From assembly GCA_017522015.1 (NCBI GenBank), contig JAFXAW010000020.1:1-34503 (forward strand): DNA of 34,503 bases, in the 5' to 3' direction. The position numbers were made by a program, and so were the translations under genes. Every line of letters starts with the position of its first letter. Positions within the stretch are counted from its first letter, which is position 1. This DNA is from Oscillospiraceae bacterium (GTDB lineage: Bacteria; Bacillota; Clostridia; Oscillospirales; Oscillospiraceae). Positions 24,016 to 32,072 of this stretch are shown in pieces. Below the pieces are notes generated by a model. That model had not been told where the DNA came from, did no database searches, and saw only the letters and a list, made by a program, of their open reading frames with translations.

Positions 24016-24903
24016 TCAGACCTTGTCCGTTGCCTTCTCGCCGAAGATGCCCGTGGGCTTGACGAGGAGGATGATGATGAGGAGAACAAAGGTAAACGCA
24101 TCCGAGAACGTGGTCAGCCCCACGCCCTTGATGATGTTCTCGCAGATGCCGATGATGAAAGCGCCGATGACCGCGCCGGGGATGGAGCCGATGCCGCCGA
24201 ACACCGCCGCGACAAAGGCCTTCAGGCCCGGCATCGAGCCGGAGGTCGGCACGATGGACTGGTAGTTGGAGAACCACAGCAGCGAGCCGACGGCCGCCAG
24301 AAAGCAGCCGATGACGAATGTGACGCTGATGACGGAGTTGATTTTGATGCCCATGAGCTGGCTGGTTTCAAAATCCTTGGACACCGCGCGCATGGCCATG
24401 CCGATCTTGGTGTATTTAATCAGCGCGACCAGAACGAACACCAGAACGATCGTAAGAATCGGGGTGATGACGGTGACCATCTTGGTGGTGGCGCCGAAGA
24501 TCACCACGCTCTTGCTCAAAAACGGGATGGCCGGATAGGTCTGCGCAAGGCCGCCGGTGAAATACAGCGCGCAGTTTTGCAGCAGATAGCTCACGCCGAT
24601 GGCGGAGATCATAACCGACATACGCGGTGCGCTGCGCAGCGGCTTATATGCCGCGCGCTCGATCAAAAAGCCGAGCACCACCGTGGCGATCAGAACGATC
24701 GGAATGGAAATGTACATCGGCAGGCTTGCCGTGGTGTAGACCATTACAAGGCCGGCCACCATGAAAACATCGCCGTGGGCGAAGTTGATCAAACGCAAAA
24801 TGCCGTAAACCATCGTGTAGCCGATGGCGATGAGCGCATACTGGCCGCCGGCGGAGATGCCGGAGAGCAGATACGGCAGATTTGCGGCGAAAAACTCTTG
24901 CAT
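24016..24903 (-). CDS. livH: Branched-chain amino acid ABC transporter permease LivH
   Basis: A 295-residue permease. YLLSGISAGGQYALIAIGYTMVYGI followed by LRLINFAHGDVFMV is the LivH signature (N-F-A-H-G), and later AMRAVSKDFETSQLMGI and PGLKAFVAAVFGGIGSIPGAVIGA match the family's loop and C-terminal blocks. Eight membrane helices are expected. The ATG at 24903 follows AAAGGAGG. It forms the pore with LivM. A 262-bp gap holding a 13-bp hairpin and a large inverted repeat separates it from the upstream binding-protein gene. Confidence 0.94.
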   Translation of the reverse strand: MQEFFAANLPYLLSGISAGGQYALIAIGYTMVYGILRLINFAHGDVFMVAGLVMVYTTASLPMYISIPIVLIATVVLGFLIERAAYKPLRSAPRMSVMISAIGVSYLLQNCALYFTGGLAQTYPAIPFLSKSVVIFGATTKMVTVITPILTIVLVFVLVALIKYTKIGMAMRAVSKDFETSQLMGIKINSVISVTFVIGCFLAAVGSLLWFSNYQSIVPTSGSMPGLKAFVAAVFGGIGSIPGAVIGAFIIGICENIIKGVGLTTFSDAFTFVLLIIILLVKPTGIFGEKATDKV

Positions 24904-24943
24904 GGCGCAGTTCCTCCTTTTCTCTTTTCTCCCTGAAATGCAA

Positions 24944-25045
24944 AGCGTATAAATCCGCTTTCTTTGGCTGCGCAAAAGCAAAAATCCGGCCTTATTTCCG
25001 GATTCTGCCCGCCCGCCATCGCAAAAGGAAGCGCATTTATACGCT
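24944..25045. repeat. Large imperfect inverted repeat in the Liv operon
   Basis: Arms of about 22 nt (from AGCGTATAAAT at 24944 and its complement ATTTATACGCT ending at 25045) match with two or three mismatches. They flank an inner hairpin, AATCCGG/CCGGATT (about 24983-25004). In the transcript this would be a long branched stem between the binding-protein gene and livH. Confidence 0.6.
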
Positions 25046-25094
25046 CCGAATCAGCAAAACGCGGGGATAAGGAAAGCCTCTGAAAATGCCAGAC

Positions 25095-25122
25095 ATGGCG
25101 GGGGCAGACCTGCCCCCGCCAT
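25095..25122 (-). other. 13-bp perfect hairpin after the Liv binding-protein gene, no T-tract
   Basis: ATGGCGGGGGCAG (25095-25107) pairs perfectly with 25110-25122. In the direction of transcription it is followed by GTCTGGCATTTTC rather than a U-run. It probably protects or punctuates the abundant binding-protein message, as at 6157-6190 in the peptide importer. Confidence 0.5.
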
Positions 25123-25165
25123 ATTGGTTCACTTCAGAACTTGCTTCTGAAATCAGGCGTAAAGC

Positions 25166-26332
25166 TTAGCCAACGGTCGCAACGGTGACGAAGTCCCAAA
25201 CCACGTCAGCGGTGTTGGCCTGCTTGATGTAAGCACTGTCGCGCACAGCGTCGCCGATCTCGTTGAACTTGATGGCGCTGGAAACGCCTTCGTAAGTAAC
25301 GGAGGGTAGCTTGGCCAGGATGTCGGCCTTGTCAGCGCTGCCGGCGGCCTTGATGGCCTCAAGCGCGGTGAAGTAAGCATCGTAGCCCATGACGGTGACA
25401 GCCGCGATCATGTCGTTGCCGCCGTTGTTGGTCTTGGCCTCGGCGTTCTCGTTGATCCACGCCTTGATGCCCTCTTCAAACTCGGGGTCGCCGCCCTCGG
25501 CGTAGAAGGTGGAGACGTAGATCTCAACGTCCTTGCCCTCGGCAGCGCCGAGGATCTGGTTGGAATCCCAGGTGTCGCCGCCCAGCAGAGAAGCCTCAAT
25601 GCCCTGCGCGTCGGCCTGCTCAACGATGAGCTGCGCATACTGGATGGAGCAGGGGGCGAAGATGACGTCCGCGCCCTCGTTCTTGGCGGAGGTCAGGTAA
25701 GAGGTGAAGTCCGCGCTGTCCTTCGGGAACTCGGCGGTGATGACCTTCATGCCCATGCCCTCGGCAGCTTCCTTGAAGTAGTGCACGAGGCCCTGGTCAT
25801 AGTCGTTGCCCAGCTCGCCCAGGCAGTAAGCGGTCTTGGCGCCCAGCTCGTTCTTGGCGAAGTTGGCCAGAACCGTGCCCTGGAAGGGATCCAGGAAGCA
25901 GATGCGGAAGTAGTGGCTGTTGCCCTCGGTGACCTGCGGGTTGGTGCAGGTGACGCCAATGGCGGGCATGCCGGCATCGGCAAAGGTATCGGAAGCGGCG
26001 ATGGACACGCCGGAACCGTAGGAGCCGAGCACGACGGAAACGCCGGCAGAGATCAGGTCGGTGGCAGCAGAGACGGCCTTTTCGTTGGCAGACTCGTTGT
26101 CAGCCGGGACCAGCTCGATCTTGTAGGTCTTGCCGTCGATCTCAATCTCGGGGCAAACCTTGTTGACATACTGCATGCCGAGGTACTCCTGCTTGCCGCC
26201 GGCACCGTTGGAACCGGACAGAGGCTCGTAGACACCGATCTTGATGACGTCTTCCTTCTCGCCGCCGCCGCAGGCAGTCAGAACGCTGAATGCCAGGATG
26301 ACAACGAGGGCCAGTGCGATGATCTTTTTCAT
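25166..26332 (-). CDS. Branched-chain amino acid ABC transporter substrate-binding lipoprotein
   Basis: A 388-residue Peripla_BP_6 (LivJ/LivK-type) protein, promoter-proximal in the Liv operon. The signal ends in the lipobox LTAC (Cys21). The mature protein begins IKIGVYEPLSGSNGAGG, the family's first strand and ligand loop, and continues with VLGSYGSGVSIAASDTFADAGMPAIG, FRICFLDPFQGTVLANF and VIFAPCSIQYAQLIVEQ, all matching LivJ-like proteins. AAGGAGGA precedes the ATG. The spacing and hairpin after the gene suggest it is made in excess over the permeases. Leucine, isoleucine and valine are the likely ligands, but other amino acids or urea-like ligands occur in this family. Confidence 0.93.
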   Translation of the reverse strand: MKKIIALALVVILAFSVLTACGGGEKEDVIKIGVYEPLSGSNGAGGKQEYLGMQYVNKVCPEIEIDGKTYKIELVPADNESANEKAVSAATDLISAGVSVVLGSYGSGVSIAASDTFADAGMPAIGVTCTNPQVTEGNSHYFRICFLDPFQGTVLANFAKNELGAKTAYCLGELGNDYDQGLVHYFKEAAEGMGMKVITAEFPKDSADFTSYLTSAKNEGADVIFAPCSIQYAQLIVEQADAQGIEASLLGGDTWDSNQILGAAEGKDVEIYVSTFYAEGGDPEFEEGIKAWINENAEAKTNNGGNDMIAAVTVMGYDAYFTALEAIKAAGSADKADILAKLPSVTYEGVSSAIKFNEIGDAVRDSAYIKQANTADVVWDFVTVATVG

Positions 26333-26339
26333 TTTACTT

Positions 26340-26456
26340 TTTCCTCCTTGTGCCCTCTCGGGCAGATGTTACGGTTTTGATCGAAACGACAGCGCCGCGC
26401 AGGATGTCCGCGTATGGAGAACATCTGTGCGCTAAACGGCGTCGTTCTGAGCATGT
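26340..26456 (-). promoter_or_regulatory. Structured leader of the Liv operon
   Basis: About 115 nt between promoter and start. On the minus strand CAGATGTT (26427-26420) can pair with AACATCTG (26370-26363, 8 bp), or its GATGT with nearby ACATC (26407-26403). The downstream arm also abuts a TGCCC-GAGA-GGGCA hairpin that ends just before the ribosome-binding site. The pairings compete. No T-box or known riboswitch motif was recognised. Confidence 0.35.
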
Positions 26457-26485
26457 ATTATAGCGTTTTGCGCGGGAAAAAGCAA
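26457..26485 (-). promoter_or_regulatory. Sigma-A promoter of the Liv operon
   Basis: On the minus strand TTGCTT (26485-26480), 17 bp, consensus TATAAT (26462-26457). Confidence 0.75.
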
Positions 26486-26654
26486 GCGCATTTCCCTGCG
26501 TTTCACACTTTTTTTCGTATTTTTCCCGGAAAAAACCCGCAAAAAGAGCTGCCGGGCGGTTTCGTCCGGACGGCGGCGAAAAAACGAATGCGCGCTGCGC
26601 GGACACGGGGGATGAGGCTGTCTCCGTGCTGTGCACGGCAGGCGGGTTTTGGAA

Positions 26655-26683
26655 TTGACAAAGCGACGCAGTTCGCGTAAAGT
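26655..26683 (+). promoter_or_regulatory. Sigma-A promoter of the SH3-like lipoprotein gene
   Basis: TTGACA (26655-26660), 17 bp, TAAAGT (26678-26683), divergent from the Liv promoter. Confidence 0.65.
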
Positions 26684-26721
26684 AAAAGCAGATTTTCTTA
26701 TGCGAGGTGGACAGCAGTTCC

Positions 26722-27744
26722 ATGAAAAAACGTATCTTTTGTCTGCTTCTGGCGCTGGGAATGCTCCTTTGTCTGTGCGCCTGCGGGGATGCGCCCGCCG
26801 CGCCGACGTCTGAGCCGGGCACCGAGCCCACATCCGAACCCACATCTGCGCCGACGCCGGAAGTCACGCCGCCGCCACCGCCACTGACGCCGGAGCTTAC
26901 ACCCGAGCCGACGCCGATTCCGGAAGTCACGCCCGAACCGACGCCGATTCCGGAGCCGGAAAAGCCCGCTTTCCAGGAATATCTGGTCGTGCTGGGTGCG
27001 GAGATTCATGCCTATGACGGGCCGAGCTATGACAGGGGCTACACGGGCTTCATCGTGGGCGAGAGCGGCACCTACACCATCGTGGAGGAGCGCTGGGACG
27101 ACGAGGGCAACCTCTGGGGCAGACTGAAATCCGGCGCGGGCTGGGTTGATCTGACGGAGGCACGGGCGGAAAGGCCCGCTTTCAAGGAATATCTCGTTGC
27201 GCTGGGCGCGGTGACGCCGATCTATTCCGGGCCGAGCTATGACGAAACGTATGCCGGCGTCGTGGGCGAAAACGGCACCTACACCATTGTGGAGGAGCGC
27301 TGGGACGGCGAGGGCAATCTCTGGGGCAAGCTGAAATCCGGCGCGGGCTGGATCAATCTGACGGCGGTGCAGACGGAGAAAACGCAGGCCGTGCCGCTGC
27401 GCGTGTGCTATGCGGAGGATCTCAAGCTTGGCGGCGCGTATGACGAGTTCATCGCCTCGGAGGGAGAGTTCGCGGTGAAGCTGGCTTTCGTGGCGGGCGT
27501 GAATCTGCGCGGGATTGTGTTTCGCGCCATGTCGTCCGGCGAGGCGCTGTTTGAGCCGGGCGAGACGCTCTATGAAAAAGAAAAGATGGACGCCGGGGAG
27601 GTTCTGGTGGTCGCGGTTGAGTTCCCCGGAGATTTCAGCTCCTACGGCTTCTCCTGCACGGATGAGGCCGGCGAGACGTATCACTACGCCGTTTACATCA
27701 GCGGCCGCAACGGTGAGCCCGCGCTGCAGACCTATACTATATAA
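26722..27744 (+). CDS. Lipoprotein with two SH3-like repeats
   Basis: A 340-residue exported protein that I cannot assign a function. The signal ends in LCAC (Cys21), followed by a Pro/Thr/Glu-rich linker to about residue 80 (EPTPIPEVTP-like units). Two near-identical modules follow, about 81-148 and 150-216. Each runs from PAF.EYLV through GPSYD and GTYTIVEERW to LWG.LKSGAGW, a bacterial SH3-like pattern; such domains bind cell-wall peptides or surface ligands. The C-terminal ~115 residues look like a further beta domain. I start at ATG 26722, about 11 bases after GAGGTGG; the GTG at 26707 is in frame but has no site. The two modules are also similar in DNA, pointing to recent duplication. 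Confidence 0.8.
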   Translation: MKKRIFCLLLALGMLLCLCACGDAPAAPTSEPGTEPTSEPTSAPTPEVTPPPPPLTPELTPEPTPIPEVTPEPTPIPEPEKPAFQEYLVVLGAEIHAYDGPSYDRGYTGFIVGESGTYTIVEERWDDEGNLWGRLKSGAGWVDLTEARAERPAFKEYLVALGAVTPIYSGPSYDETYAGVVGENGTYTIVEERWDGEGNLWGKLKSGAGWINLTAVQTEKTQAVPLRVCYAEDLKLGGAYDEFIASEGEFAVKLAFVAGVNLRGIVFRAMSSGEALFEPGETLYEKEKMDAGEVLVVAVEFPGDFSSYGFSCTDEAGETYHYAVYISGRNGEPALQTYTI

Positions 27745-27801
27745 TATACGCGAAAAGCATAAACGACAATTCAGCGAAAAACATAAGAGGAGGACATTTT
27801 T

Positions 27802-28188
27802 ATGCAGGAAGTCAACAAGGAGATTATCTACACGCCCGAAGCGCCCGAACCGATCGGCCCGTATTCGCAGGCCATCGGCATGCCGGGGCTGCTGTTCTGC
27901 TCCGGTCAGATTCCGGTCAATCCGGCGAACGGCGAGATTCCGGAGGGCATCGAGGCGCAGACCCGTATGGCGCTGGAGAACGTCAAGGCTGTGCTCGCCG
28001 CCGGCGGCAGCAGTCTGGACAAGGTGATGAAAACGACCGTGTTCCTGCAGAGCATGGACGATTTCGCCGTGATGAACGGCATCTACGCCGAGTATTTCAC
28101 CACCCAGCCGCCCGCCCGCTCCGCGGTGGAGGTCGGCCGTCTGCCGAAGAACGTGCTCGTGGAGATCGAGGTCATCGCGCTGCGCTGA
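27802..28188 (+). CDS. ridA: RidA family enamine/imine deaminase
   Basis: A 128-residue RidA (YjgF/YER057c/UK114) protein. The family hydrolyses reactive enamine/imine intermediates such as 2-aminoacrylate made by PLP enzymes. PIGPYSQAI near residue 17, [12 protein letters not shown], and [21 protein letters not shown] near 105 (quoted as one block in part) carry the conserved pocket residues, including Arg106 that binds the carboxylate and Glu121. AGAGGAGG lies at good spacing before the ATG. Length is typical. No promoter could be placed confidently, so it may be read with the lipoprotein gene upstream. A terminator follows. Confidence 0.95.
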   Translation: MQEVNKEIIYTPEAPEPIGPYSQAIGMPGLLFCSGQIPVNPANGEIPEGIEAQTRMALENVKAVLAAGGSSLDKVMKTTVFLQSMDDFAVMNGIYAEYFTTQPPARSAVEVGRLPKNVLVEIEVIALR

Positions 28189-28229
28189 AGGGCGAGCGTG
28201 ACAGAATATAGATTTCCGGTTTCACAGAG

Positions 28230-28268
28230 GAAGCCCCGGGCTGCAGAGCCTGGGGCTTCTTTGTTGTA
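28230..28268 (+). terminator. Terminator after ridA
   Basis: GAAGCCCC-GGCT pairs with AGCC-GGGGCTTC around GCAG and is followed by TTTGTTGT. A second weaker hairpin (AGCCTCCC..GGGGGCT) lies at about 28272-28292. Confidence 0.78.
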
Positions 28269-28377
28269 TTGGAGCCTCCCGTTGCGGGGGCTTTCTTTAT
28301 GTATTCAGGGCTTTTTGTTGGAGCTTCCTTCGCGCGGGCTTTGCCCTGCTGCGCGATGTGTGGGGCGCTTGATGGAA

Positions 28378-29820
28378 TTATTTGCGGATGCGCCGTCTGC
28401 GGATGACGACGGCCGTTCCGGCGGAAGCGCCGCCGGCTACCGCTACGCCGCCGGCGGAGATGGCAACGATTGCGCCGGGTTTTATTTTCCTTTTGATGGG
28501 GGCACCGTCGCCGTCGGCGCTGCCGGTGCCGTCGGTGATGTCTGAATTGCCGGAGGAATCGGTGATGTCGGCAGCTTCTGTTGCCGGGAGCGGATAATCA
28601 CAGAGGCTGCATTTTTCCAGGCTGTCGGCAGCGGGCACATGCGCTTCGATCGGGCTTTGCTCACCGCAAGCGGTGCAGAATTTGGCGTGGCCGGTCTCGT
28701 CATAATAGCCCCAGGTGTCCAAATATGTATGGGCAGTCTTGTCAAGCTCGCCGTAAGGCTCGCCACAGATGCTGCAACAGGCTTTTTCACAGCAGGTGGC
28801 TGTGCCGCCGCTGCAATCGTGTTCTTCAACCTCTGCCTTCGGCGTGTACCAGCAGCTGACACAAGGTCTTACGCCCATGTGGTTTTCTGCGCCGAGGGTA
28901 TGTGCCTCTTCCCGGACGGTCTTTCCGCACTGCTGACACTGCAGATCGTGATGCGTGGTGTATTTGGGATCGGTTTCCGCTTTCTTGACGGAAAGCAGCT
29001 CGTGCAGATTCTCATCCGGCTTGCCGTATTCCTTGCCGCAGACGGTGCAGACGGGGCCTTTGCTGCAGGTGGCCGTGCCGCCCGCGTGCGTATGCTCAGC
29101 GCCCTCGTTGGGATTGTTGGGATTGTTGGGCTCGGTGGAGACCTTCTCTGCATACCAGCAGTAGATGCAGGGGCGCTCATTTTGTCCGTTCACAGGGCCG
29201 AACTGATGCGCATCTTCGCCAAGAAGTTTGCCGCACAAAGTGCATTTCACGTCGTGATGCGTTGCCTTTTTGGGGTCCCGATCCGCCTTGGGGTAGTTGC
29301 CGGGCTCGTGCTGGGTGGGGTCGGGCTGCCCGTAGGGCTCACCGCAGATGCTGCATATGGCCGCTTCGGTGCAGGTGGCGTAACCGCCGGTGCAACTGTG
29401 GGCAGCGGGCGGGTCAAGCGCAAAGTCCATCTCGATGACGGCATACACATCGTCTATGCGATAACAGGATGCGCTTATGCCGTTGATGGAGGCGAGAATG
29501 CCGCCGTCGGCCCAGATCGCGTTGCTGTCCGTGATCAAAACCGTGATCTCCAGCCGGTAGCTGCCACCGTAACGGAACACTTCCGTTCCGGTGTTCATAT
29601 AGCTGTCCGTTGAAAGATCCATCCAGGTCAGATTGGCGATCACGGCGGCCTGCGCCGTTTCGGCGGGGCCCAGCGTTGCACCGAAGCTGGGGAGGGCGCC
29701 GTTCTGCGGCGTGGGCAGTCCGGTGATTTGAATGGACGTCAGATAATTCTGCGCAAAGGCCGGTATTGCCAGCGCAAAGATCAGGGCGATCGCAAAACAC
29801 AGGCAGAGCAGTTTTTTCAT
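28378..29820 (-). CDS. Secreted, membrane-anchored Cys-rich repeat protein
   Basis: A 480-residue protein with a signal peptide (cleavage after AFA, residue 23), an N-terminal beta-rich domain (24-140), three Cys-rich modules (about 141-225, 242-326, 334-410) and a C-terminal membrane helix (448-473) ending RRRRIRK. Each module repeats the scheme GG.ATC...A.CS.CG.EYG, H..., C..CGK, H, PC..CWY, with paired CxxC motifs suggestive of zinc-ribbon-like or disulfide-bonded folds. Similar CxxC-repeat surface proteins occur in gut Firmicutes, but I know no function. AAGGAGG precedes the ATG. The anchoring lacks an LPXTG motif. It may share a transcript with the small gene directly upstream. Confidence 0.75.
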   Translation of the reverse strand: MKKLLCLCFAIALIFALAIPAFAQNYLTSIQITGLPTPQNGALPSFGATLGPAETAQAAVIANLTWMDLSTDSYMNTGTEVFRYGGSYRLEITVLITDSNAIWADGGILASINGISASCYRIDDVYAVIEMDFALDPPAAHSCTGGYATCTEAAICSICGEPYGQPDPTQHEPGNYPKADRDPKKATHHDVKCTLCGKLLGEDAHQFGPVNGQNERPCIYCWYAEKVSTEPNNPNNPNEGAEHTHAGGTATCSKGPVCTVCGKEYGKPDENLHELLSVKKAETDPKYTTHHDLQCQQCGKTVREEAHTLGAENHMGVRPCVSCWYTPKAEVEEHDCSGGTATCCEKACCSICGEPYGELDKTAHTYLDTWGYYDETGHAKFCTACGEQSPIEAHVPAADSLEKCSLCDYPLPATEAADITDSSGNSDITDGTGSADGDGAPIKRKIKPGAIVAISAGGVAVAGGASAGTAVVIRRRRIRK

Positions 29821-29910
29821 GGGATTTCCTCCTTACTTCGGTTGCGCTTCAAATAGTTCTTGTTACGGCTGCAGGAAAGCGGACGGGTGCGGGGAGGTGT
29901 AGTCCGCCGA

Positions 29911-30387
29911 TCAGCCGGATGAGGCGACGGGCGGCAGCGCGGAAGGATCAAAATCGTTCCCGATTTCCAGAATCGCAAGCAGTTCTTCCATAACGCGATC
30001 CGAGCGGAGAATGCGATACGCCGCGGATTTTTCCTGCACGACCAACTCGTTTAAGTCGCCCAGCAGGATGATTTTCTCTTTGCCGTTTTCGCTCAAGACG
30101 ATCCACAGGGTCACGTCATCCATCGGGATTCCGGTGACTGCGGTGGGCGAAACGAAAGAGCGCATTGCCCGGCTGCCGCGCAAGCTTTGCAAAAGCGCTT
30201 CCTGCGCGATGGCGGGGCCGTCCTGCCGGGGGTAGAAGTAACGCAAAGTGTCCCCGTCCGCGCGGTACATCACGGAAATAATCTTACACTTGTCCGGGGC
30301 CGCAACAAGCGGACGGATCAGGAAACAGGAAAGGATCAGTGCGAAGACCGCGATGGCAATAATCCATTTCAAAGCACGCTTTTTCAT
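29911..30387 (-). CDS. Small exported or membrane-anchored protein of unknown function
   Basis: A 158-residue protein starting MKKRALKWIIAIAVFALILSCFLI, a signal anchor. The remainder looks like a small alpha/beta domain: CKIISVMYRADGD, then a region with LRYFYPR, VTLWIVLSENGKEKIILLGDL, and closing helices VMEELLAILEIG. I do not recognise the family; a DUF5301-like fold is conceivable. The ATG at 30387 follows AAAGGAG at a slightly long distance. It precedes the Cys-rich protein gene by 90 bp with no terminator between, so both may be co-transcribed. Confidence 0.7.
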   Translation of the reverse strand: MKKRALKWIIAIAVFALILSCFLIRPLVAAPDKCKIISVMYRADGDTLRYFYPRQDGPAIAQEALLQSLRGSRAMRSFVSPTAVTGIPMDDVTLWIVLSENGKEKIILLGDLNELVVQEKSAAYRILRSDRVMEELLAILEIGNDFDPSALPPVASSG

Positions 30388-30655
30388 ACGCAGAGGTCTC
30401 CTTTCAATATGTTTAATTCATTTTAACATTCGCAAACGGAAAACTCCACTCTGTTTATTTGTAGAATTCTACATTGTCTTTTTGTGGAATTCTACTTTGC
30501 TTTTGGAATCGGCGCGGAAAACCGTGTCATTCCGAGGCGAAAAATGCCGCGCGGAAAAGGGTCTGCGCCCCGCGCAGGGGACAGGCATCCCGCTTCTGCG
30601 GCTGCGCAAGAGAACGCCGCGCCCGCGCGGGTGGGGAGCGGAGGGTGCAAAAGAA
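30388..30655. other. Intergenic region with two GTRGAATTCTAC palindromes
   Basis: The left part is AT-rich and contains TGTAGAATTCTACA (30460-30473), a perfect 14-bp palindrome, and a second copy of its core, GTGGAATTCTAC (30484-30495), 23 bp further on within similar flanks (TTTGTrGAATTCTACwTTG). The rest is GC-rich without a gene. The palindromes are upstream of the minus-strand gene at 30387 and look like a tandem operator. Confidence 0.5.
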
Positions 30656-30686
30656 AAGCAGCGGTAACGAGCTGTTATCGCTGCTT
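30656..30686 (-). terminator. Terminator of the alpha/beta hydrolase gene
   Basis: AAGCAGCG-TAAC pairs with its complement with one G-T pair around the loop; on the minus strand TTCTTTTG follows. The ~138 bp between it and the hydrolase stop hold no recognised feature. Confidence 0.65.
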
Positions 30687-30824
30687 GCTGTGTGTTGGGG
30701 GTGAGATCGGGGATGCTTTTCGTGCCGCGCGGGATGTTGGCGCAGCTTGTGTAGAGGGGATGTGTTTGCGCGTGTTAAGGGTGCGGGGGTGCGTGTTTGC
30801 TTATGTTGCGGAGCGGCGCTGCGC

Positions 30825-31910
30825 TTATTGGTTGAACATGTCCACGATGGCCTGCATGAGCTCCGGGTTGACCTCGCTGTACAAAGCGTGGTTGACCTGC
30901 CGGCAGAAATCCGCCTTTTCCTCCGGCGTAAGCTCCCGGTCGAGCGCCTTTTTCAAGAGCTTCAGCTCCTTTTCCACCTGCTTTTGATAGGCGACCGCCC
31001 GCTCCGAGTGCAGAATCGTGTTATGTCCCGCGTGGGCATCGGTGCCGATATAATAGGTCACATTATTTTGCCGGATCTCGTACCGGTGCGAGATCACGGA
31101 CTGATGATGGAAGCTGATGACGAGATCCTGCGTGCCGTGGGCGATGAAAACGGGGATGTCGGTGCTGTTGATGCCTTTCACCGCGTCGAGCTTCGTGTAG
31201 TCCTTGAACAGCATGGCCTGATAGGAATCCAGAAACTGCTTCGGGAAGCCGCCGGCGAGGGTGTCCGCACTCGGGCCGGCATACTGCGCGCCCTTTTCCG
31301 CGATGAGCGTATAGCCGCTGTTGAAGGGCGCGACCGCCGCGCAGCCGCAGACGCTTTTGTGTAGCGAGAGCACCGAGGTCGCCGCGAAGCCGCCCCAGGA
31401 ATGGCCGAAGAGATAGAGCTTATACTGCGAAAACTCGGGGCTGCTTTCGATATAATTCAGCGCGTGATCGAGATTCACCAGCGGCGTGCACATGCCGACG
31501 GTGGAATCCCCCTCGGAGGCGTAGGTGCCCTGGCAGTCGTAGGAAAAAACGGCGAAGCCGCTGCGCACGAAGTGGGCGATGAAGGGGATATAATCGTCCG
31601 AGCCGGCGTGCATGCCATGGCAGACCACGACCATTTTCTCCGCGCCGCTGCAGGGGTAAAAATAGCCTTGCAGCTTCCACTGGCCGCTGGGGAAGAAAAA
31701 GGTGCTGCGCGGCAGCCATGCCGCCACGCGGCTGTAATCAAACTCGCCGAAGACCGTGTCGATGTCCTTCTTTTCGTAGCGCGGGAAGAGGGAATCGTAG
31801 AGCGCCTTTGCGCCCAGGAGCGTGCCCATCTGCAGGCCCGTGGTCAGCGCCATTTTGGCAAGGCTTTTGATGTTGTCTTTCAGGCTTCTGCCCGGGCTGT
31901 TCGTGTCCAT
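30825..31910 (-). CDS. Alpha/beta hydrolase
   Basis: A 361-residue serine hydrolase. VVCHGMHAGSDDY (about 95-107) carries the oxyanion-hole HG, GHSWGG (169-174) the nucleophile Ser171, VFIAHGTQDLVI the likely acid Asp, and GTDAHAGHNTIL the likely catalytic His. An N-terminal ~70 residues without signal peptide precede the core, as in many prolyl-oligopeptidase-like and lipase-like cytosolic esterases. A C-terminal ~55-residue helical extension (from VEKELKLLKKALDREL) is additional. The ATG 31910 follows AAAGGAG at seven bases. The substrate is not predictable. Confidence 0.88.
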   Translation of the reverse strand: MDTNSPGRSLKDNIKSLAKMALTTGLQMGTLLGAKALYDSLFPRYEKKDIDTVFGEFDYSRVAAWLPRSTFFFPSGQWKLQGYFYPCSGAEKMVVVCHGMHAGSDDYIPFIAHFVRSGFAVFSYDCQGTYASEGDSTVGMCTPLVNLDHALNYIESSPEFSQYKLYLFGHSWGGFAATSVLSLHKSVCGCAAVAPFNSGYTLIAEKGAQYAGPSADTLAGGFPKQFLDSYQAMLFKDYTKLDAVKGINSTDIPVFIAHGTQDLVISFHHQSVISHRYEIRQNNVTYYIGTDAHAGHNTILHSERAVAYQKQVEKELKLLKKALDRELTPEEKADFCRQVNHALYSEVNPELMQAIVDMFNQ

Positions 31911-31964
31911 CGGCAAACTCCTTTTTCTGAATTTTCACGCTTTAGGCGCGGAGCCTACATCTAT

Positions 31965-31992
31965 AGTTTAACGCAAGTTTTCGGATTTTCAA
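31965..31992 (-). promoter_or_regulatory. Possible promoter of the alpha/beta hydrolase gene
   Basis: On the minus strand TTGAAA (31992-31987), 16 bp, TAAACT (31970-31965). It is a moderate match. Confidence 0.4.
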
Positions 31993-32072
31993 TGGGGAAA
32001 ATCGCGCTTTTGGGGGAGAATAAGCGAATATGGAGGGAAAAGTGAAGACCGCCTGCAAGGGATTTATTTCTC

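Noticed and set aside
27730-27750. TATAAT upstream of ridA as a promoter
   Set aside because: There is no -35-like hexamer at 16-18 bp and no extended TG, so it was not listed.
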